Origin: Pseudomonadaceae bacterium
Lineage (GTDB): Bacteria > Pseudomonadota > Gammaproteobacteria > Pseudomonadales > Pseudomonadaceae
Reading direction: 5' to 3'
Assembly: GCA_900766265.1 (NCBI GenBank)
Contig: CAAFUS010000018.1
Span: 186,001-250,000, forward strand
Length of the DNA: 64,000 bases
Below, in pieces: positions 16,251-25,016 of this stretch. A program made the position numbers and the translations under genes. The notes under the pieces were generated by a model that saw nothing but the letters and a program-made list of their open reading frames with translations, made no database searches and was not told where the DNA came from. Each line of letters opens with the position of its first letter. Positions within the stretch are counted from its first letter, which is position 1.

Positions 16251-17706
16251 CGGCCGGCTCCCAGCTGTCGAGCGCCTTGCGCGCCTGCTCGAGATCGGAG
16301 AAAGGCAGGCGCTCGCCGTTGATTTCCTGATAATCCTCGTGGCCCTTGCCGGCGAGCAGCACGACGTCGTCCGCCGCGGCGCTAGCAATGATCTGGGCAA
16401 TGGCCTGGTCCCGCCCCGGCACGAAACGGACTGTGTCCGGCCGGACGAAACCGGCACGTATATCTTCTCGAATCAGCGCCGGGTCCTCGGTGCGGGGATT
16501 GTCGTCGGTGACCATGACCTGGTCGGCCAGGCGCTCGGCGACCTGCGCCATGAGCGGCCGCTTGCCGCTGTCACGGGCACCGCCACAGCCGAACAGGCAG
16601 AGCAGTTTGCCGCGTGCATGTGGGCGCAGGGCGTCGAGGACTTTCTCCAAAGCATCCGGCGTGTGTGCGTAATCGACCACCACCAGGGGCTTATCACCAC
16701 CTCCGACGCGCTGCATGCGCCCTTCGGGGCCCTGCAGCGCCGGCATGACCTTCAGGATCTCGTCGAGCGGGTAGTTCATCCCCAGCAACGCACCCACCGC
16801 CGCGAGCACATTGCTCAGGTTGAAGCGCCCTAGCAGCGGGCTGCGCAGCGCGTACTCGCCCTGCGGTGTAACCAGCCGTGCATGGATGCCATCGTCCCCC
16901 AGCGTCGCCTCGGGGCAATACAGGTAGGCGGATGCATCTTCGAGGCTGTAACCGATGATGCGCGACTCGTGTGGCGTGGCCGCGAGCGTGCGGCCGAACG
17001 GATCGTCGAGGTTGAGAACGCGGCAGCGCACCCCCTCCATCGTGAACAGTTTGGCCTTGGCTTCGCCGTAGGCCGCCATGCTGCCGTGGTAATCCAGATG
17101 ATCGCGCGACAGGCTGGTGAATACCGCGACATCGAATTTCAGTGCCGCCACTCGGCCCTGTGCCAGGCCGTGGGACGAGACCTCCATCGCAACCGCGCGC
17201 GCTCCACTCTTGCGCAACGTGGCCAGTGTCGCCTGCACGCCAATCGCATCGGGGGTGGTGTGGCGCCCTTGCTCCAGCTGTCCATGAAAGCCGGTGCCCA
17301 GCGTTCCGATGATTCCACAACGCTCCCCGAGCACGTCGAGCGCCTGGGCGACCAGCTGGCTGACGCTGGTCTTGCCGTTGGTGCCGGTCACTCCGACCAT
17401 GTGCAGGCCACGGCTCGGCTCGCCATAGAAACGCCCGGCGATCGCCGACAGTTGTGCGCCCAGCTGACGGACCGGCACCAGCACGGCCCCCTCGGCGTCC
17501 ATCGGCCGGGCACCTTCGGCCTCGTACGCGACGGCCGCCGCGCCGCGCGCTATCGCGTCGGCAATGTGCGAGCGCCCATCCTGTTCGAGACCGGGCACCG
17601 CGAGGAACAGATCGCCCGGCAACACCTTGCGGCTGTCGAGCGTGAGCTCACGCACCAGAACCGCGCTGTCGGCCTGGATCAGCAACTGGTTGAGCGGCAT
17701 GGGCAT
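16243..17706 (-). CDS. murE: UDP-MurNAc-L-Ala-D-Glu--meso-diaminopimelate ligase
   Basis: MurE adds meso-diaminopimelate to the growing stem peptide. The P-loop GTNGKTSVSQ is near residues 108-117. The motif DDNPRTED near residue 408 is the signature of ligases that use diaminopimelate rather than lysine, fitting a Gram-negative wall. The length is 487. Two start codons are possible (residues 1 and 3). The first overlaps the ftsI stop by one base and is chosen to agree with the coupled layout. Confidence 0.98.
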   Translation of the reverse strand: MPMPLNQLLIQADSAVLVRELTLDSRKVLPGDLFLAVPGLEQDGRSHIADAIARGAAAVAYEAEGARPMDAEGAVLVPVRQLGAQLSAIAGRFYGEPSRGLHMVGVTGTNGKTSVSQLVAQALDVLGERCGIIGTLGTGFHGQLEQGRHTTPDAIGVQATLATLRKSGARAVAMEVSSHGLAQGRVAALKFDVAVFTSLSRDHLDYHGSMAAYGEAKAKLFTMEGVRCRVLNLDDPFGRTLAATPHESRIIGYSLEDASAYLYCPEATLGDDGIHARLVTPQGEYALRSPLLGRFNLSNVLAAVGALLGMNYPLDEILKVMPALQGPEGRMQRVGGGDKPLVVVDYAHTPDALEKVLDALRPHARGKLLCLFGCGGARDSGKRPLMAQVAERLADQVMVTDDNPRTEDPALIREDIRAGFVRPDTVRFVPGRDQAIAQIIASAAADDVVLLAGKGHEDYQEINGERLPFSDLEQARKALDSWEPADV

Positions 17707-19433
17707 CAGCTCCGTCCTCCCTTGCGGTCGGTGGCGTCAGCAGTCTGGACCTCGGCGGGCAGGTTGTCCGGCGCGACGTTCATCAAACGCAGCGCACCGG
17801 CCATGACCTTGCCGAACACCGGCGCCGAGACAAGGCCGCCGTAGTAGCCGACCTTGCTGGGCTCGTCGATCACCACGACCATGGCGATACGCGGGTTGTT
17901 GGCTGGCGCGAAGCCCGCGAACAACGAGCGATAGGCGTGCTCGGTATAGCCCTTGCTGCCGACCGTCGCCTTGCGAGCCGTGCCACTCTTGCCGGCCACA
18001 TGGTAGCCCGGCACCTGTGCGCGATGGGCGCCACCCGGCGCCTCGACGACCTGTACGAGCATGCCCTGGATGGTCTTGGCGATGTCCTCCGGAATGACCT
18101 GGGAGCCTTCCGGCGCGCGGTCTACCCGGACCATCGAAAGGGGCACGTTACGCCCATCGTTGGCCAGGGTGGAGAAGGCGTGAACCAACTGGACAGCGGT
18201 CACCGAAAGCCCATAACCGTAGGAAAGCGTGGCGGTTTCGGCCTTTCGCCAGTTGCGATGATTGGGCAGGTTGCCAACGCGCTCGCCAGGGAATCCCAGT
18301 CCGGTGTCCTGGCCGAGACCGACCTGCTGCATCACGTTGTAGATGGCTTCGCCACCGATATCGAAGGCGATCTTGCTCATGCCCACGTTGCTCGACTTGA
18401 TCAGGATGCCGGTCAGATCCAGCGGACCATCGGCCCGCGACACGTCGCGGATGGTGTACCTGCCGATCTGCAGCGAGCCCGGATAGACGTCGACCTTGTC
18501 GGTGGGCTTCCAACGGCCGGTCGCCAGCGCCGCGCTCATGGAGATCGGCTTCATGGTCGAGCCCGGTTCGAACACGTCGATCAGCGCGCGGTTGCGCATC
18601 GCCGCCGGCTGCAGGTTGCGGCGGTTGTTCGGGTTGTAGGTCGGCTGGTTGACCATCGCCAGCACTTCGCCCGTCTTGACGTCGACCATCGCCAGGCTGC
18701 CGGCCTTGGCGCCGAACTCGACCAGTGCGTTGCGCAGCTCGCGGTGCGCCAGGTATTGCAGGCGAAGGTCGATCGAAAGCGCCAGCGGCTTGCCGGACTT
18801 TGCATTGCTGACCACCTGGACATCGCGAATCAGCCGGCCACGGCGATCCTTGAGCACCTGACGCTTGCCCGGCACACCGGCCAGCCATTCGTTGTAGGCC
18901 AGCTCCATGCCTTCGCGGCCACGGTCGTCGATATCGGTGAAGCCGACCACATGGGCCGCCACTTCACCGGCCGGATAGAAACGGCGGAATTCTTCCTGGG
19001 CGTAGACACCCGGGATCTTGAGGTCGAGAACGGCTTGGCCCTGCTCGGGTGTCAGGCCACGGACCAAGTACATGAACTCGCGAGCGGCCTGCTGCTCCAG
19101 TCGCTGGGAGAGCGCGTCCGGGCTTTGCCCCAGGGCCTGGGCGAGTTCCGGCCAGCGCGCGCGCACCGCCTGCAACTCCTTCGGGTTGCCCCAGAGGGTG
19201 GTGACCGGCGTACTGACCGCCAACGGCTCGCCGTTACGATCAGTGATCAGGCCCCGGTGTGCCGGGATCGGAATGTGCCGGACGCTGCGCGCGTCGCCCT
19301 GCCCCTTGAGGAAACCCTGGTCGAACACCTGCAGTTCGACGATGCGCCAGGCAATGGCGCCGATCATCAGCGCCAATAGCAGCAGGACCAGGCGAAAACG
19401 CCAGGGGTAGAGTGCGCCTTCAAGCTTCATCAT
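17706..19433 (-). CDS. ftsI: Septal transpeptidase FtsI (PBP3)
   Basis: FtsI is the class B penicillin-binding protein that crosslinks septal peptidoglycan and partners with FtsW. A short basic tail and one membrane helix (about 14-33) anchor it. The transpeptidase motifs are all present: S292-TM-K295, S347-S-N349 and K482-S-G-T485. The length, 575, fits Pseudomonas PBP3. It is the target of several beta-lactams, and nothing in the active-site motifs looks altered. The ATG overlaps the ftsL stop by four bases. A second ATG follows immediately (MMKLEG). Confidence 0.99.
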   Translation of the reverse strand: MMKLEGALYPWRFRLVLLLLALMIGAIAWRIVELQVFDQGFLKGQGDARSVRHIPIPAHRGLITDRNGEPLAVSTPVTTLWGNPKELQAVRARWPELAQALGQSPDALSQRLEQQAAREFMYLVRGLTPEQGQAVLDLKIPGVYAQEEFRRFYPAGEVAAHVVGFTDIDDRGREGMELAYNEWLAGVPGKRQVLKDRRGRLIRDVQVVSNAKSGKPLALSIDLRLQYLAHRELRNALVEFGAKAGSLAMVDVKTGEVLAMVNQPTYNPNNRRNLQPAAMRNRALIDVFEPGSTMKPISMSAALATGRWKPTDKVDVYPGSLQIGRYTIRDVSRADGPLDLTGILIKSSNVGMSKIAFDIGGEAIYNVMQQVGLGQDTGLGFPGERVGNLPNHRNWRKAETATLSYGYGLSVTAVQLVHAFSTLANDGRNVPLSMVRVDRAPEGSQVIPEDIAKTIQGMLVQVVEAPGGAHRAQVPGYHVAGKSGTARKATVGSKGYTEHAYRSLFAGFAPANNPRIAMVVVIDEPSKVGYYGGLVSAPVFGKVMAGALRLMNVAPDNLPAEVQTADATDRKGGRS

Positions 19434-19720
19434 GGCGCCACCAGCTTGACTTCGGCCGGCTCGGGAATGCGCATCTTCAGCTGCTCACTGGCCAGCGTCT
19501 CGATGCGACCGTGGGCGGTCCAAGTGCTCTGCTCGAGAATCAGGCGGCCCCATTCGGCCTGCGCCTTGTCGCGCACGCTGAGTTCGGTATAGAGCATGTT
19601 GAGCAACTGCCGATTCCAGTGCGCGCTGTAGCTCACGCAGATTGCGGACAGCAGCACGCCGACGAACAGCAACAGCATCAGAAAGCGGCCCTTGGGCATG
19701 GTGCGCATCGGCCGGCTCAT
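19430..19720 (-). CDS. ftsL: Cell division protein FtsL
   Basis: FtsL is a small bitopic divisome protein that forms a periplasmic coiled coil with FtsB and links FtsQ to FtsWI. The 96 residues comprise a short basic N-terminus, a membrane helix (about 13-33) and a heptad-containing helix ending in the EPAEVKLVAP tail. It lies between rsmH and ftsI, with four-base overlaps on both sides, exactly where ftsL belongs. Sequence conservation in this family is low, so position carries much of the call. Confidence 0.95.
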   Translation of the reverse strand: MSRPMRTMPKGRFLMLLLFVGVLLSAICVSYSAHWNRQLLNMLYTELSVRDKAQAEWGRLILEQSTWTAHGRIETLASEQLKMRIPEPAEVKLVAP

Positions 19721-20664
19721 CGCAGTTTCTCCGCAACACGCATCACGGCACTGCGCGAGCGGGGATTGGCCTTGACCTCGGCTTCGGAGGCGAACTGCGG
19801 TTTGCCGATCAGCTTGAGCCGCGGCTCGAACACCTTGGCGATTACCGGCAGATTGCGCGGCAACTGGTCGGCTTCGCCTTTGGCGTAACGGCGCATGAAC
19901 TGTTTGACGATGCGATCTTCGAGCGAGTGGAAGCTGATCACCACCAGCCTGCCGCCTACCTGCAGCGCATCGAATGCGGCCTGCAGACCGACTTCGAGGT
20001 CGCCAAGCTCGTTATTGATGTAGATGCGCAGCCCCTGGAAGGCCCGAGTCGCCGGGTTCTTGCCTTTTTCCCAGGCTGGATTGGCGTCCGTCAGGACTTT
20101 GGCCAGGTCAGCGGTGCGCTCGAACGGACGCTCGGCGCGACGCTGCACCACTGCGCGCGCCATACGCTTGGCGAAACGCTCTTCACCGTACTCCTTGAAC
20201 ACCCGGGCGATTTCATCTTCGCTGGCGCTGGCGATCCACTGCGCCGCGCTCAAGCCACGGGAGGGGTCCATGCGCATGTCGAGCGGGCCGTCATTGAGAA
20301 AGCTGAAACCGCGCTCTGGATCGTCTAGCTGCGGCGACGACACGCCCAGATCAAGCAGCACGCCATCCAGCGTCCCGCTCCAGCCACGTTGTGCGAGTTC
20401 GTCACCAAGCTCGGCAAAGCTTCTCTGCACAACGACAAAGCGGCCGTCCTCGGCCGCCAGTGCTTGCCCCGTAGCGATCGCCAGCGGGTCTTTGTCGAAG
20501 CCAAGCAAGCAGCCACCGGGCCCGAGCTGCCGCAGCAGCGCGCGGCTGTGCCCCCCGCGCCCGAAGGTGCCATCCACGTAACGACCCTCCGGGCGAACGG
20601 CCAGCGCCGCGACGGCTTCGTCGAGCAACACGGTGACATGGCGCAGGCTGCTTGTCTGGTTCAC
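19717..20664 (-). CDS. rsmH: 16S rRNA m4C1402 methyltransferase
   Basis: RsmH (MraW) methylates N4 of C1402 in 16S rRNA using S-adenosylmethionine. The SAM-binding segment VDGTFGRGGHSRALL is near residue 30, and DLGVSSPQLDDPERGFSF and RTADLAKVL are family signatures. Length is 315. Translation begins at GTG, whose GTGA overlaps the mraZ stop, so it is probably translated by coupling. The gene is second in the dcw cluster, as in most bacteria. Confidence 0.98.
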   Translation of the reverse strand: MNQTSSLRHVTVLLDEAVAALAVRPEGRYVDGTFGRGGHSRALLRQLGPGGCLLGFDKDPLAIATGQALAAEDGRFVVVQRSFAELGDELAQRGWSGTLDGVLLDLGVSSPQLDDPERGFSFLNDGPLDMRMDPSRGLSAAQWIASASEDEIARVFKEYGEERFAKRMARAVVQRRAERPFERTADLAKVLTDANPAWEKGKNPATRAFQGLRIYINNELGDLEVGLQAAFDALQVGGRLVVISFHSLEDRIVKQFMRRYAKGEADQLPRNLPVIAKVFEPRLKLIGKPQFASEAEVKANPRSRSAVMRVAEKLR

Positions 20665-21116
20665 AGGATGAGATCACGCATTTCGTCCGGCAGACCGCCG
20701 GGTTGTTTGATGGCCGCCAGGTCCGCGTCGGATATCGCGTTCCAATCGTCCTCGTTCCACAGCTGAAACTTGTTGAGCTGGCCGACCAGCATGGCCCGCT
20801 TGTCCAGCCCGGCGTATTCGCGCAAACGCGGCGGCACAAGCACCCGGCCACTGCCGTCGAGCTCGATGTCCACCGCATTGCCAATCAACAGACGCTGCAG
20901 TCGCCGCGCCTCTTCTCGCAGCGAAGGCAACTCGCGCAACTTCGCCTCGATGACTTCCCATTCGGGCAGCGGATATATGCAGAGGCAGCGATCCACGGCG
21001 TCGATCGTGACGATCAACTGGCCATCGCAACGCGAAACGAGCTCGTCACGATACCGGCTGGGCATCGCGAGCCGCCCTTTGGCGTCGAGACTGATGGCGT
21101 TTGCTCCGCGAAACAC
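20661..21116 (-). CDS. mraZ: Transcriptional regulator MraZ
   Basis: MraZ is a ring-forming DNA-binding protein with two tandem SpoVT/AbrB-like domains that represses its own dcw promoter in E. coli. The 151-residue sequence shows one domain at about 5-50 (ISLDAKGRLAMPSRYRD) and the second at about 80-125 (VDIELDGSGRVLVPPRLREYAGL). It starts with GTG and is preceded by AGGGGA. The promoter region upstream has four TGG boxes at 10-bp spacing, which match the known type of MraZ operator and support autoregulation. Confidence 0.97.
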   Translation of the reverse strand: MFRGANAISLDAKGRLAMPSRYRDELVSRCDGQLIVTIDAVDRCLCIYPLPEWEVIEAKLRELPSLREEARRLQRLLIGNAVDIELDGSGRVLVPPRLREYAGLDKRAMLVGQLNKFQLWNEDDWNAISDADLAAIKQPGGLPDEMRDLIL

Positions 21117-21147
21117 GGCTGCTTCCCCTGAATTTAGCTATCCATGC

Positions 21148-21180
21148 CCATTTTTATCCACTTCGTACCACTTTCTACCA
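21148..21180 (-). promoter_or_regulatory. MraZ operator: four TGG boxes with 10-bp period
   Basis: On the minus strand, TGG begins at 21180, 21170, 21160 and 21150, exactly one helical turn apart (GTGGTAGAAA, GTGGTACGAA, GTGGATAAAA, ATGGG). MraZ of E. coli binds a short series of TGGG boxes at the same spacing. The array lies between the -10 element and the mraZ start, where bound protein would block transcription. Confidence 0.82.
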
Positions 21181-21189
21181 CCTGGGCAC

Positions 21190-21219
21190 ACTATAGAAAT
21201 GCGCCCACCCCACCGTCAA
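21190..21219 (-). promoter_or_regulatory. Sigma-70 promoter of the dcw cluster (Pmra)
   Basis: TTGACG (21219-21214) and TATAGT (21195-21190) are separated by 18 bases on the minus strand. Both hexamers match five of six consensus positions. Transcription would start near 21183 and run directly into the TGG-box array and mraZ. Confidence 0.8.
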
Positions 21220-21331
21220 GGCACGCTCAGCGGGAAAAGCCTTACGGGACGGCTATTTAGCGAAGCGGCTGGGAACTCTCGGAGGGCCGCCGAGAAACAA
21301 CGCAGAGGGAATTTTCTAAAGTCGCACGGAG

Positions 21332-21361
21332 TTAACAAGCGCACTTAAAGTGACTTGTTAA
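21332..21361. repeat. 30-bp interrupted dyad between rnpB and mraZ
   Basis: TTAACAAG at 21332-21339 pairs with CTTGTTAA at 21354-21361, and an inner CACT/AGTG pair extends the hairpin with a small internal bulge. There is no T-run on either side, so it is not an ordinary intrinsic terminator. It could be a 3' processing or stop signal for rnpB, or a protein-binding site upstream of Pmra. Confidence 0.6.
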
Positions 21362-21414
21362 GAATAAGACTTTTTAGGCATTAGAAAGGCAGCGCTACAA
21401 GCGAAAGGAAGGAG

Positions 21415-21769
21415 GAGAGTCGATCTGTAAGCCGGGTTCTGTCGAGGACAGCCATTCCTCTACGACAGCCATCACTGACTGCCTCTAGCAACCTACCCGG
21501 ATCCAGCGCGGGCCACGCCAATGGATCCCTATTTGGTCTTGCTCCAAGTGGGGTTTACCTAGCCACGGACTGTTGCCAGCCGTGCGGTGCGCTCTTACCG
21601 CACCTTTTCACCCTTACCGGCGCCGAAGCGCTTAGGCGGTTATTTTCTGTGGCACTTTCCGTAGGCTCACGCCCCCCAGGCGTTACCTGGCACTTCGCCC
21701 TATGGAGCCCGGACTTTCCTCCCTCCCGTTCTGCAGGCAAAACGGAACAGCGACTGTCCGATCGACTCT
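21415..21769 (-). ncRNA. rnpB: RNase P RNA (bacterial type A)
   Basis: RnpB is the catalytic RNA of RNase P, which cleaves the 5' leader of tRNA precursors with the RnpA protein. On the minus strand the conserved universal segments can be read in order: GAGGAAAGTCCGGGCTCC near the 5' end, the central GTAAGGGTGAAA and GGTAAGAGCGCACCG, then GGTAAACCCC, and the 3' stretch CGACAGAACCCGGCTTA. The 5' and 3' ends (AGAGTCGAT and ATCGACTCT) pair to form helix P1. Size is about 355 nucleotides, like Pseudomonas rnpB. End positions are estimated from P1 and may be off by a few bases. Its place between mraZ and rsmI is conserved in pseudomonads. Confidence 0.97.
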
Positions 21770-21778
21770 CCGCCGACA

Positions 21779-21808
21779 AGAATACGGGCTGAGCACGGCC
21801 AGCCGCAA
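21779..21808 (-). promoter_or_regulatory. Sigma-70 promoter of rnpB
   Basis: On the minus strand TTGCGG (21808-21803) and TATTCT (21784-21779) are separated by 18 bases and end about ten bases before the predicted 5' end of the RNA. This gives rnpB its own start site after the rsmI stop at 21828. Confidence 0.65.
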
Positions 21809-21827
21809 CCTGAAAGCCATCATTTGG

Positions 21828-22694
21828 CTAGGCCTTGCGCTCCAGAGCCGCCTGGTACAGCTGGTTCTTGCGCACCCCAGTAATTTCGGCAGCCACCGCG
21901 GCGGCACGTTTGAGCGGCAGCTCGGCCAACAGCAGATCCAGTACCCGCAAGGCGCTGGCATCCAGCGCCTCTTCGCTCGCTGGCGGATGCCATCCGGCGA
22001 TGACGAGCACGCACTCGCCGCGCTGCTGGTTGCTGTCGGCCTCGACCCAGCGGACCAGCTCGCCCAGCGGTAACCCCTGCAGCGTCTCGAATGTCTTAGT
22101 CAGCTCGCGCCCTAGCACGGCGGAGCGCTCCTCGCCGAACACCTCTGCCATATTCTTCAGGCTCTCGAGAAGCCGGTGGGGCGCCTCGTAAAAAAGCAGC
22201 GTGCGCTGTTCCTGCTTCAAGGACTCGAGTCGCGCTCTGCGCCCGGCCACTTTCGCCGGCAAAAAACCCTCGAAGGCGAAACGATCGGATGGCAGCCCCG
22301 CCGCACTGAGTGCCGCTATCAGAGCACAAGCGCCGGGGACCGGTACCACCCGAATGCCGGCCGCACGCACCTGGCGCACCAGATGAAAGCCGGGATCGGA
22401 AATGAGCGGCGTCCCGGCATCGGAAATCAGCGCCACGTCACCGCCAGCTATCAGCCGCTCCAGGAAACGCCCGCCTTCGTCGCGCTCGTTGTGATCGTGA
22501 CAGGCCGCCAAGGGGGTAGTGATGCCGAAGTGCTGGAGCAGTCGCGATGAATGCCGCGTGTCTTCGGCGGCGATCAACGACACTTCCTTTAATACACGCA
22601 GCGCCCTGGCACTGATGTCTTCGAGGTTGCCAATCGGCGTGGCGACCACATAGAGCACGCCCGCGGCGGAATTAGCATCAGCTGTCGCAGTCAC
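21828..22694 (-). CDS. rsmI: 16S rRNA C1402 2'-O-methyltransferase
   Basis: RsmI methylates the 2'-O of C1402 in 16S rRNA, the same nucleotide that RsmH in this window methylates on the base. The tetrapyrrole-methylase fold shows VATPIGNLEDIS near the N-terminus, AEDTRHSSRLLQHFGI and LISDAGTPLISDPGF. An ATG lies ten codons upstream at 22724 but has no ribosome binding site. The GTG at 22694 is preceded by GAGG and begins MTATADANSA, so it is chosen and gives 288 residues. The gene is divergent from lpoA. Confidence 0.95.
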   Translation of the reverse strand: MTATADANSAAGVLYVVATPIGNLEDISARALRVLKEVSLIAAEDTRHSSRLLQHFGITTPLAACHDHNERDEGGRFLERLIAGGDVALISDAGTPLISDPGFHLVRQVRAAGIRVVPVPGACALIAALSAAGLPSDRFAFEGFLPAKVAGRRARLESLKQEQRTLLFYEAPHRLLESLKNMAEVFGEERSAVLGRELTKTFETLQGLPLGELVRWVEADSNQQRGECVLVIAGWHPPASEEALDASALRVLDLLLAELPLKRAAAVAAEITGVRKNQLYQAALERKA

Positions 22695-22808
22695 AGGGCA
22701 TACCTCGCTAACGGAAACGCGCATTGTAGCCCGTTTCGGGGAAGCACCATCGCAGCCCCATAGGGGCTTGGGTACAATCGCTCACTCTTGTTTCCAGGAA
22801 CCTTTCCC

Positions 22809-24584
22809 ATGACGGCCCGTCTGCGCCCGCTTCTCATCCTCTGCCTCGTTGGCCTGCTGTCGGCCTGCGGCAGCAGCCCGACGTCGACCCTTGGCGAATT
22901 GCCCCGCACACCTCAGGCATCCACCCAGCAACTGCTGGAGCAGGCTGCCACCAGCGACGCCGAGAAAGCCGCCCTACTGCGCCTCACCGCTGCGGACCAG
23001 TCGTTCAAGCAAGGCGACCTCGACCGCGTCGCGCAGATCCTCCAGCAGGTACCGCTGGACGTGCTCAAACCCGCGCAGCAAATCTTCGCAAGAACGCTGC
23101 AGGCCGAACTGGCCCTGGCGAAAGGCGAGCCGCACCAGGCTCTGGCGCTGCTGCAACACCCGGCATTCGAGCGACTCTCCGAGCTGCCGGTGGAACAGCA
23201 GGTTCGCAGCCAGCTCGCCCGTGCAGAAGCCCTTGCAGGCGATGGCCAGGTTTTAGCGGCCGCACGCGAGCGCGTCTTCATCGCGCCATTGCTTAGCGGC
23301 CAGGCGGCCGAGCAGAACAACGATGCCGTCTGGGAGCTGGTCTCCAATCTACCCTCCGAACAACTTGGCAGCGCCGAAGAGCCCGACTTGGCCGGCTGGC
23401 TCTCGCTGGCAGCAGCAGTCAAGCAGGCCGGCACGCTCGGTCAACAACAGGCGGCCATCGACACCTGGCGTACCCAGCACCCTGGCCACCCTGCCGCCGA
23501 GCGCATGCCCGACGCACTGGTAAAACTCAGGGAAATGGCCGATCAGCCACTGACCCACATCGGCCTGCTGCTGCCTACCGAGGGCCAACTGGCCTCGGTA
23601 GCACGAGCCCTGCGGGACGGGTTCCTCGCCGCACACCTGCAGGATCGCCAAATGGGCAACGCCTCGCCGAAGATCGAGCTATACGACACGGCTCGCTTCC
23701 GCTCATTGGACGACTTTTACCAGCAGGCCCAGGCGGACGGCATCCAGCTGGTGGTCGGCCCACTGGAAAAGGACCAGGTCCGCCAGCTGGCCGAGCGTGA
23801 GCGACTGCCAATCACCACCCTCGCGCTCAACTACAGCGATGCCGGACAGAAGACGCCGCCGCAACTGTTCCAGTTCGGCCTCGCCGCCGAGGACGAGGCG
23901 CGCGAAGTGGCGCGGCGCGCGTGGGCCGACGGCCACCGCAGCGCCATTGCCCTGACGCCCCGGGGCGAATGGGGCACGCGTGTGCTAGAGGCCTTCCGCC
24001 AGACCTGGCTGGCCCAGGGCGGCACCCTGCTGGCCGCTGAACCCCTGGCAGAGCCGGTCGAACTGGCCAAGCAGATCGCCGACCTGTTCCAGGTTCGCTC
24101 AAGCGGCCCCAATGCCGAGCCGACACGACGCCAGGACGTCGACTTCGTGTTCCTGGCCGCAACGCCGCAGCAGGCACAACAGGTCAAGCCGACGCTGATT
24201 TTCCAGTACGCCGGCGACGTACCGGTCTATGCGACCTCTCACCTTCACGCGGCCACCAACAACCGCACCCAGTACCTGGACCTCGACGGCATCCGCTTCG
24301 CCGAAACACCCTGGCTGCTCGACCCCAACATCCCGCTGCGTCAACAGGCCGAGCAACAGTGGCCGCAAGCCGGAGGAAGTCTGGGCAGGCTGTACGCAAT
24401 GGGCGCCGACGCCTATCTTCTCGCCCCACGCCTGGGTCAGCTGGCGGCCCTGCCGGGAATGCGCCTCGAAGGCCTCTCGGGCACCCTCAGCCTGACGCCC
24501 GACCAGCGAGTCGAACGCGAACTGCCATGGGCCGAGTTCCGCGACGGCCAGGTGCAACGCCTCCTCGACAGCCTGACGCCATGA
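22809..24584 (+). CDS. lpoA: Penicillin-binding protein activator LpoA
   Basis: LpoA is an outer-membrane lipoprotein that reaches through the periplasm to activate the peptidoglycan synthase PBP1a. The signal peptide ends in LSAC with Cys20 as lipid site. Residues about 30-240 form a TPR-like helical domain. From about 250 on, a type I periplasmic-binding-like domain begins (HIGLLLPTEGQLASVARALRDGF). Length is 591 residues. The start at 22809 is preferred over an earlier in-frame codon because AGGAA is correctly spaced and the signal peptide begins there. Its TGA overlaps the yraN start. The order lpoA-yraN-diaA-dolP is shared by many gammaproteobacteria. Confidence 0.95.
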   Translation: MTARLRPLLILCLVGLLSACGSSPTSTLGELPRTPQASTQQLLEQAATSDAEKAALLRLTAADQSFKQGDLDRVAQILQQVPLDVLKPAQQIFARTLQAELALAKGEPHQALALLQHPAFERLSELPVEQQVRSQLARAEALAGDGQVLAAARERVFIAPLLSGQAAEQNNDAVWELVSNLPSEQLGSAEEPDLAGWLSLAAAVKQAGTLGQQQAAIDTWRTQHPGHPAAERMPDALVKLREMADQPLTHIGLLLPTEGQLASVARALRDGFLAAHLQDRQMGNASPKIELYDTARFRSLDDFYQQAQADGIQLVVGPLEKDQVRQLAERERLPITTLALNYSDAGQKTPPQLFQFGLAAEDEAREVARRAWADGHRSAIALTPRGEWGTRVLEAFRQTWLAQGGTLLAAEPLAEPVELAKQIADLFQVRSSGPNAEPTRRQDVDFVFLAATPQQAQQVKPTLIFQYAGDVPVYATSHLHAATNNRTQYLDLDGIRFAETPWLLDPNIPLRQQAEQQWPQAGGSLGRLYAMGADAYLLAPRLGQLAALPGMRLEGLSGTLSLTPDQRVERELPWAEFRDGQVQRLLDSLTP

Positions 24585-24946
24585 GCGAGGACCGCCAGAG
24601 TAGCGGTCGAGCGGCCGAAGCCCTGGCGCTCGCACACCTGAAGCGGCACGGCTTGCGCCTGGTGACACAGAACTGGCTTTGCCGCAGCGGAGAGCTCGAT
24701 CTGGTCATGCTCGATGGCGATACAGTAGTATTCGTCGAAGTTCGCTACAGGCGCCATGGCGCCTGGGGCGGCGCCCTGGAAAGCGTCGACGCGCGCAAGC
24801 AGCAGAAGCTCATCAAGGCAGCCCAGCTGTTTCTGCAAAAGGAAACGCGGTGGGCCAAACACCCTTGTCGCTTCGACGTCGTCGCCCTCAGCGCCACCGC
24901 GCAGCCCAGCGAGCCGAACTGGATTCGCAACGCTTTTGACAGCTGA
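24581..24946 (+). CDS. yraN: YraN family protein (UPF0102, nuclease-like fold)
   Basis: This 121-residue protein belongs to the YraN/UPF0102 family, which has a PD-(D/E)xK endonuclease-like core. Candidate catalytic residues are E38 and D40 in SGELDLVML and E53 in FVEVRYR. The exact cellular role of the family is not established. The ATG overlaps the lpoA stop (ATGA), which shows coupled translation. A 70-base gap separates it from diaA. Confidence 0.93.
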   Translation: MSEDRQSSGRAAEALALAHLKRHGLRLVTQNWLCRSGELDLVMLDGDTVVFVEVRYRRHGAWGGALESVDARKQQKLIKAAQLFLQKETRWAKHPCRFDVVALSATAQPSEPNWIRNAFDS

Positions 24947-25016
24947 AGCCAGGCCAGGCGCTCCGCCACCGGCGTCACGCCAGTTCCGCACGCCACACGA
25001 AGGTCAGAATCACCGA

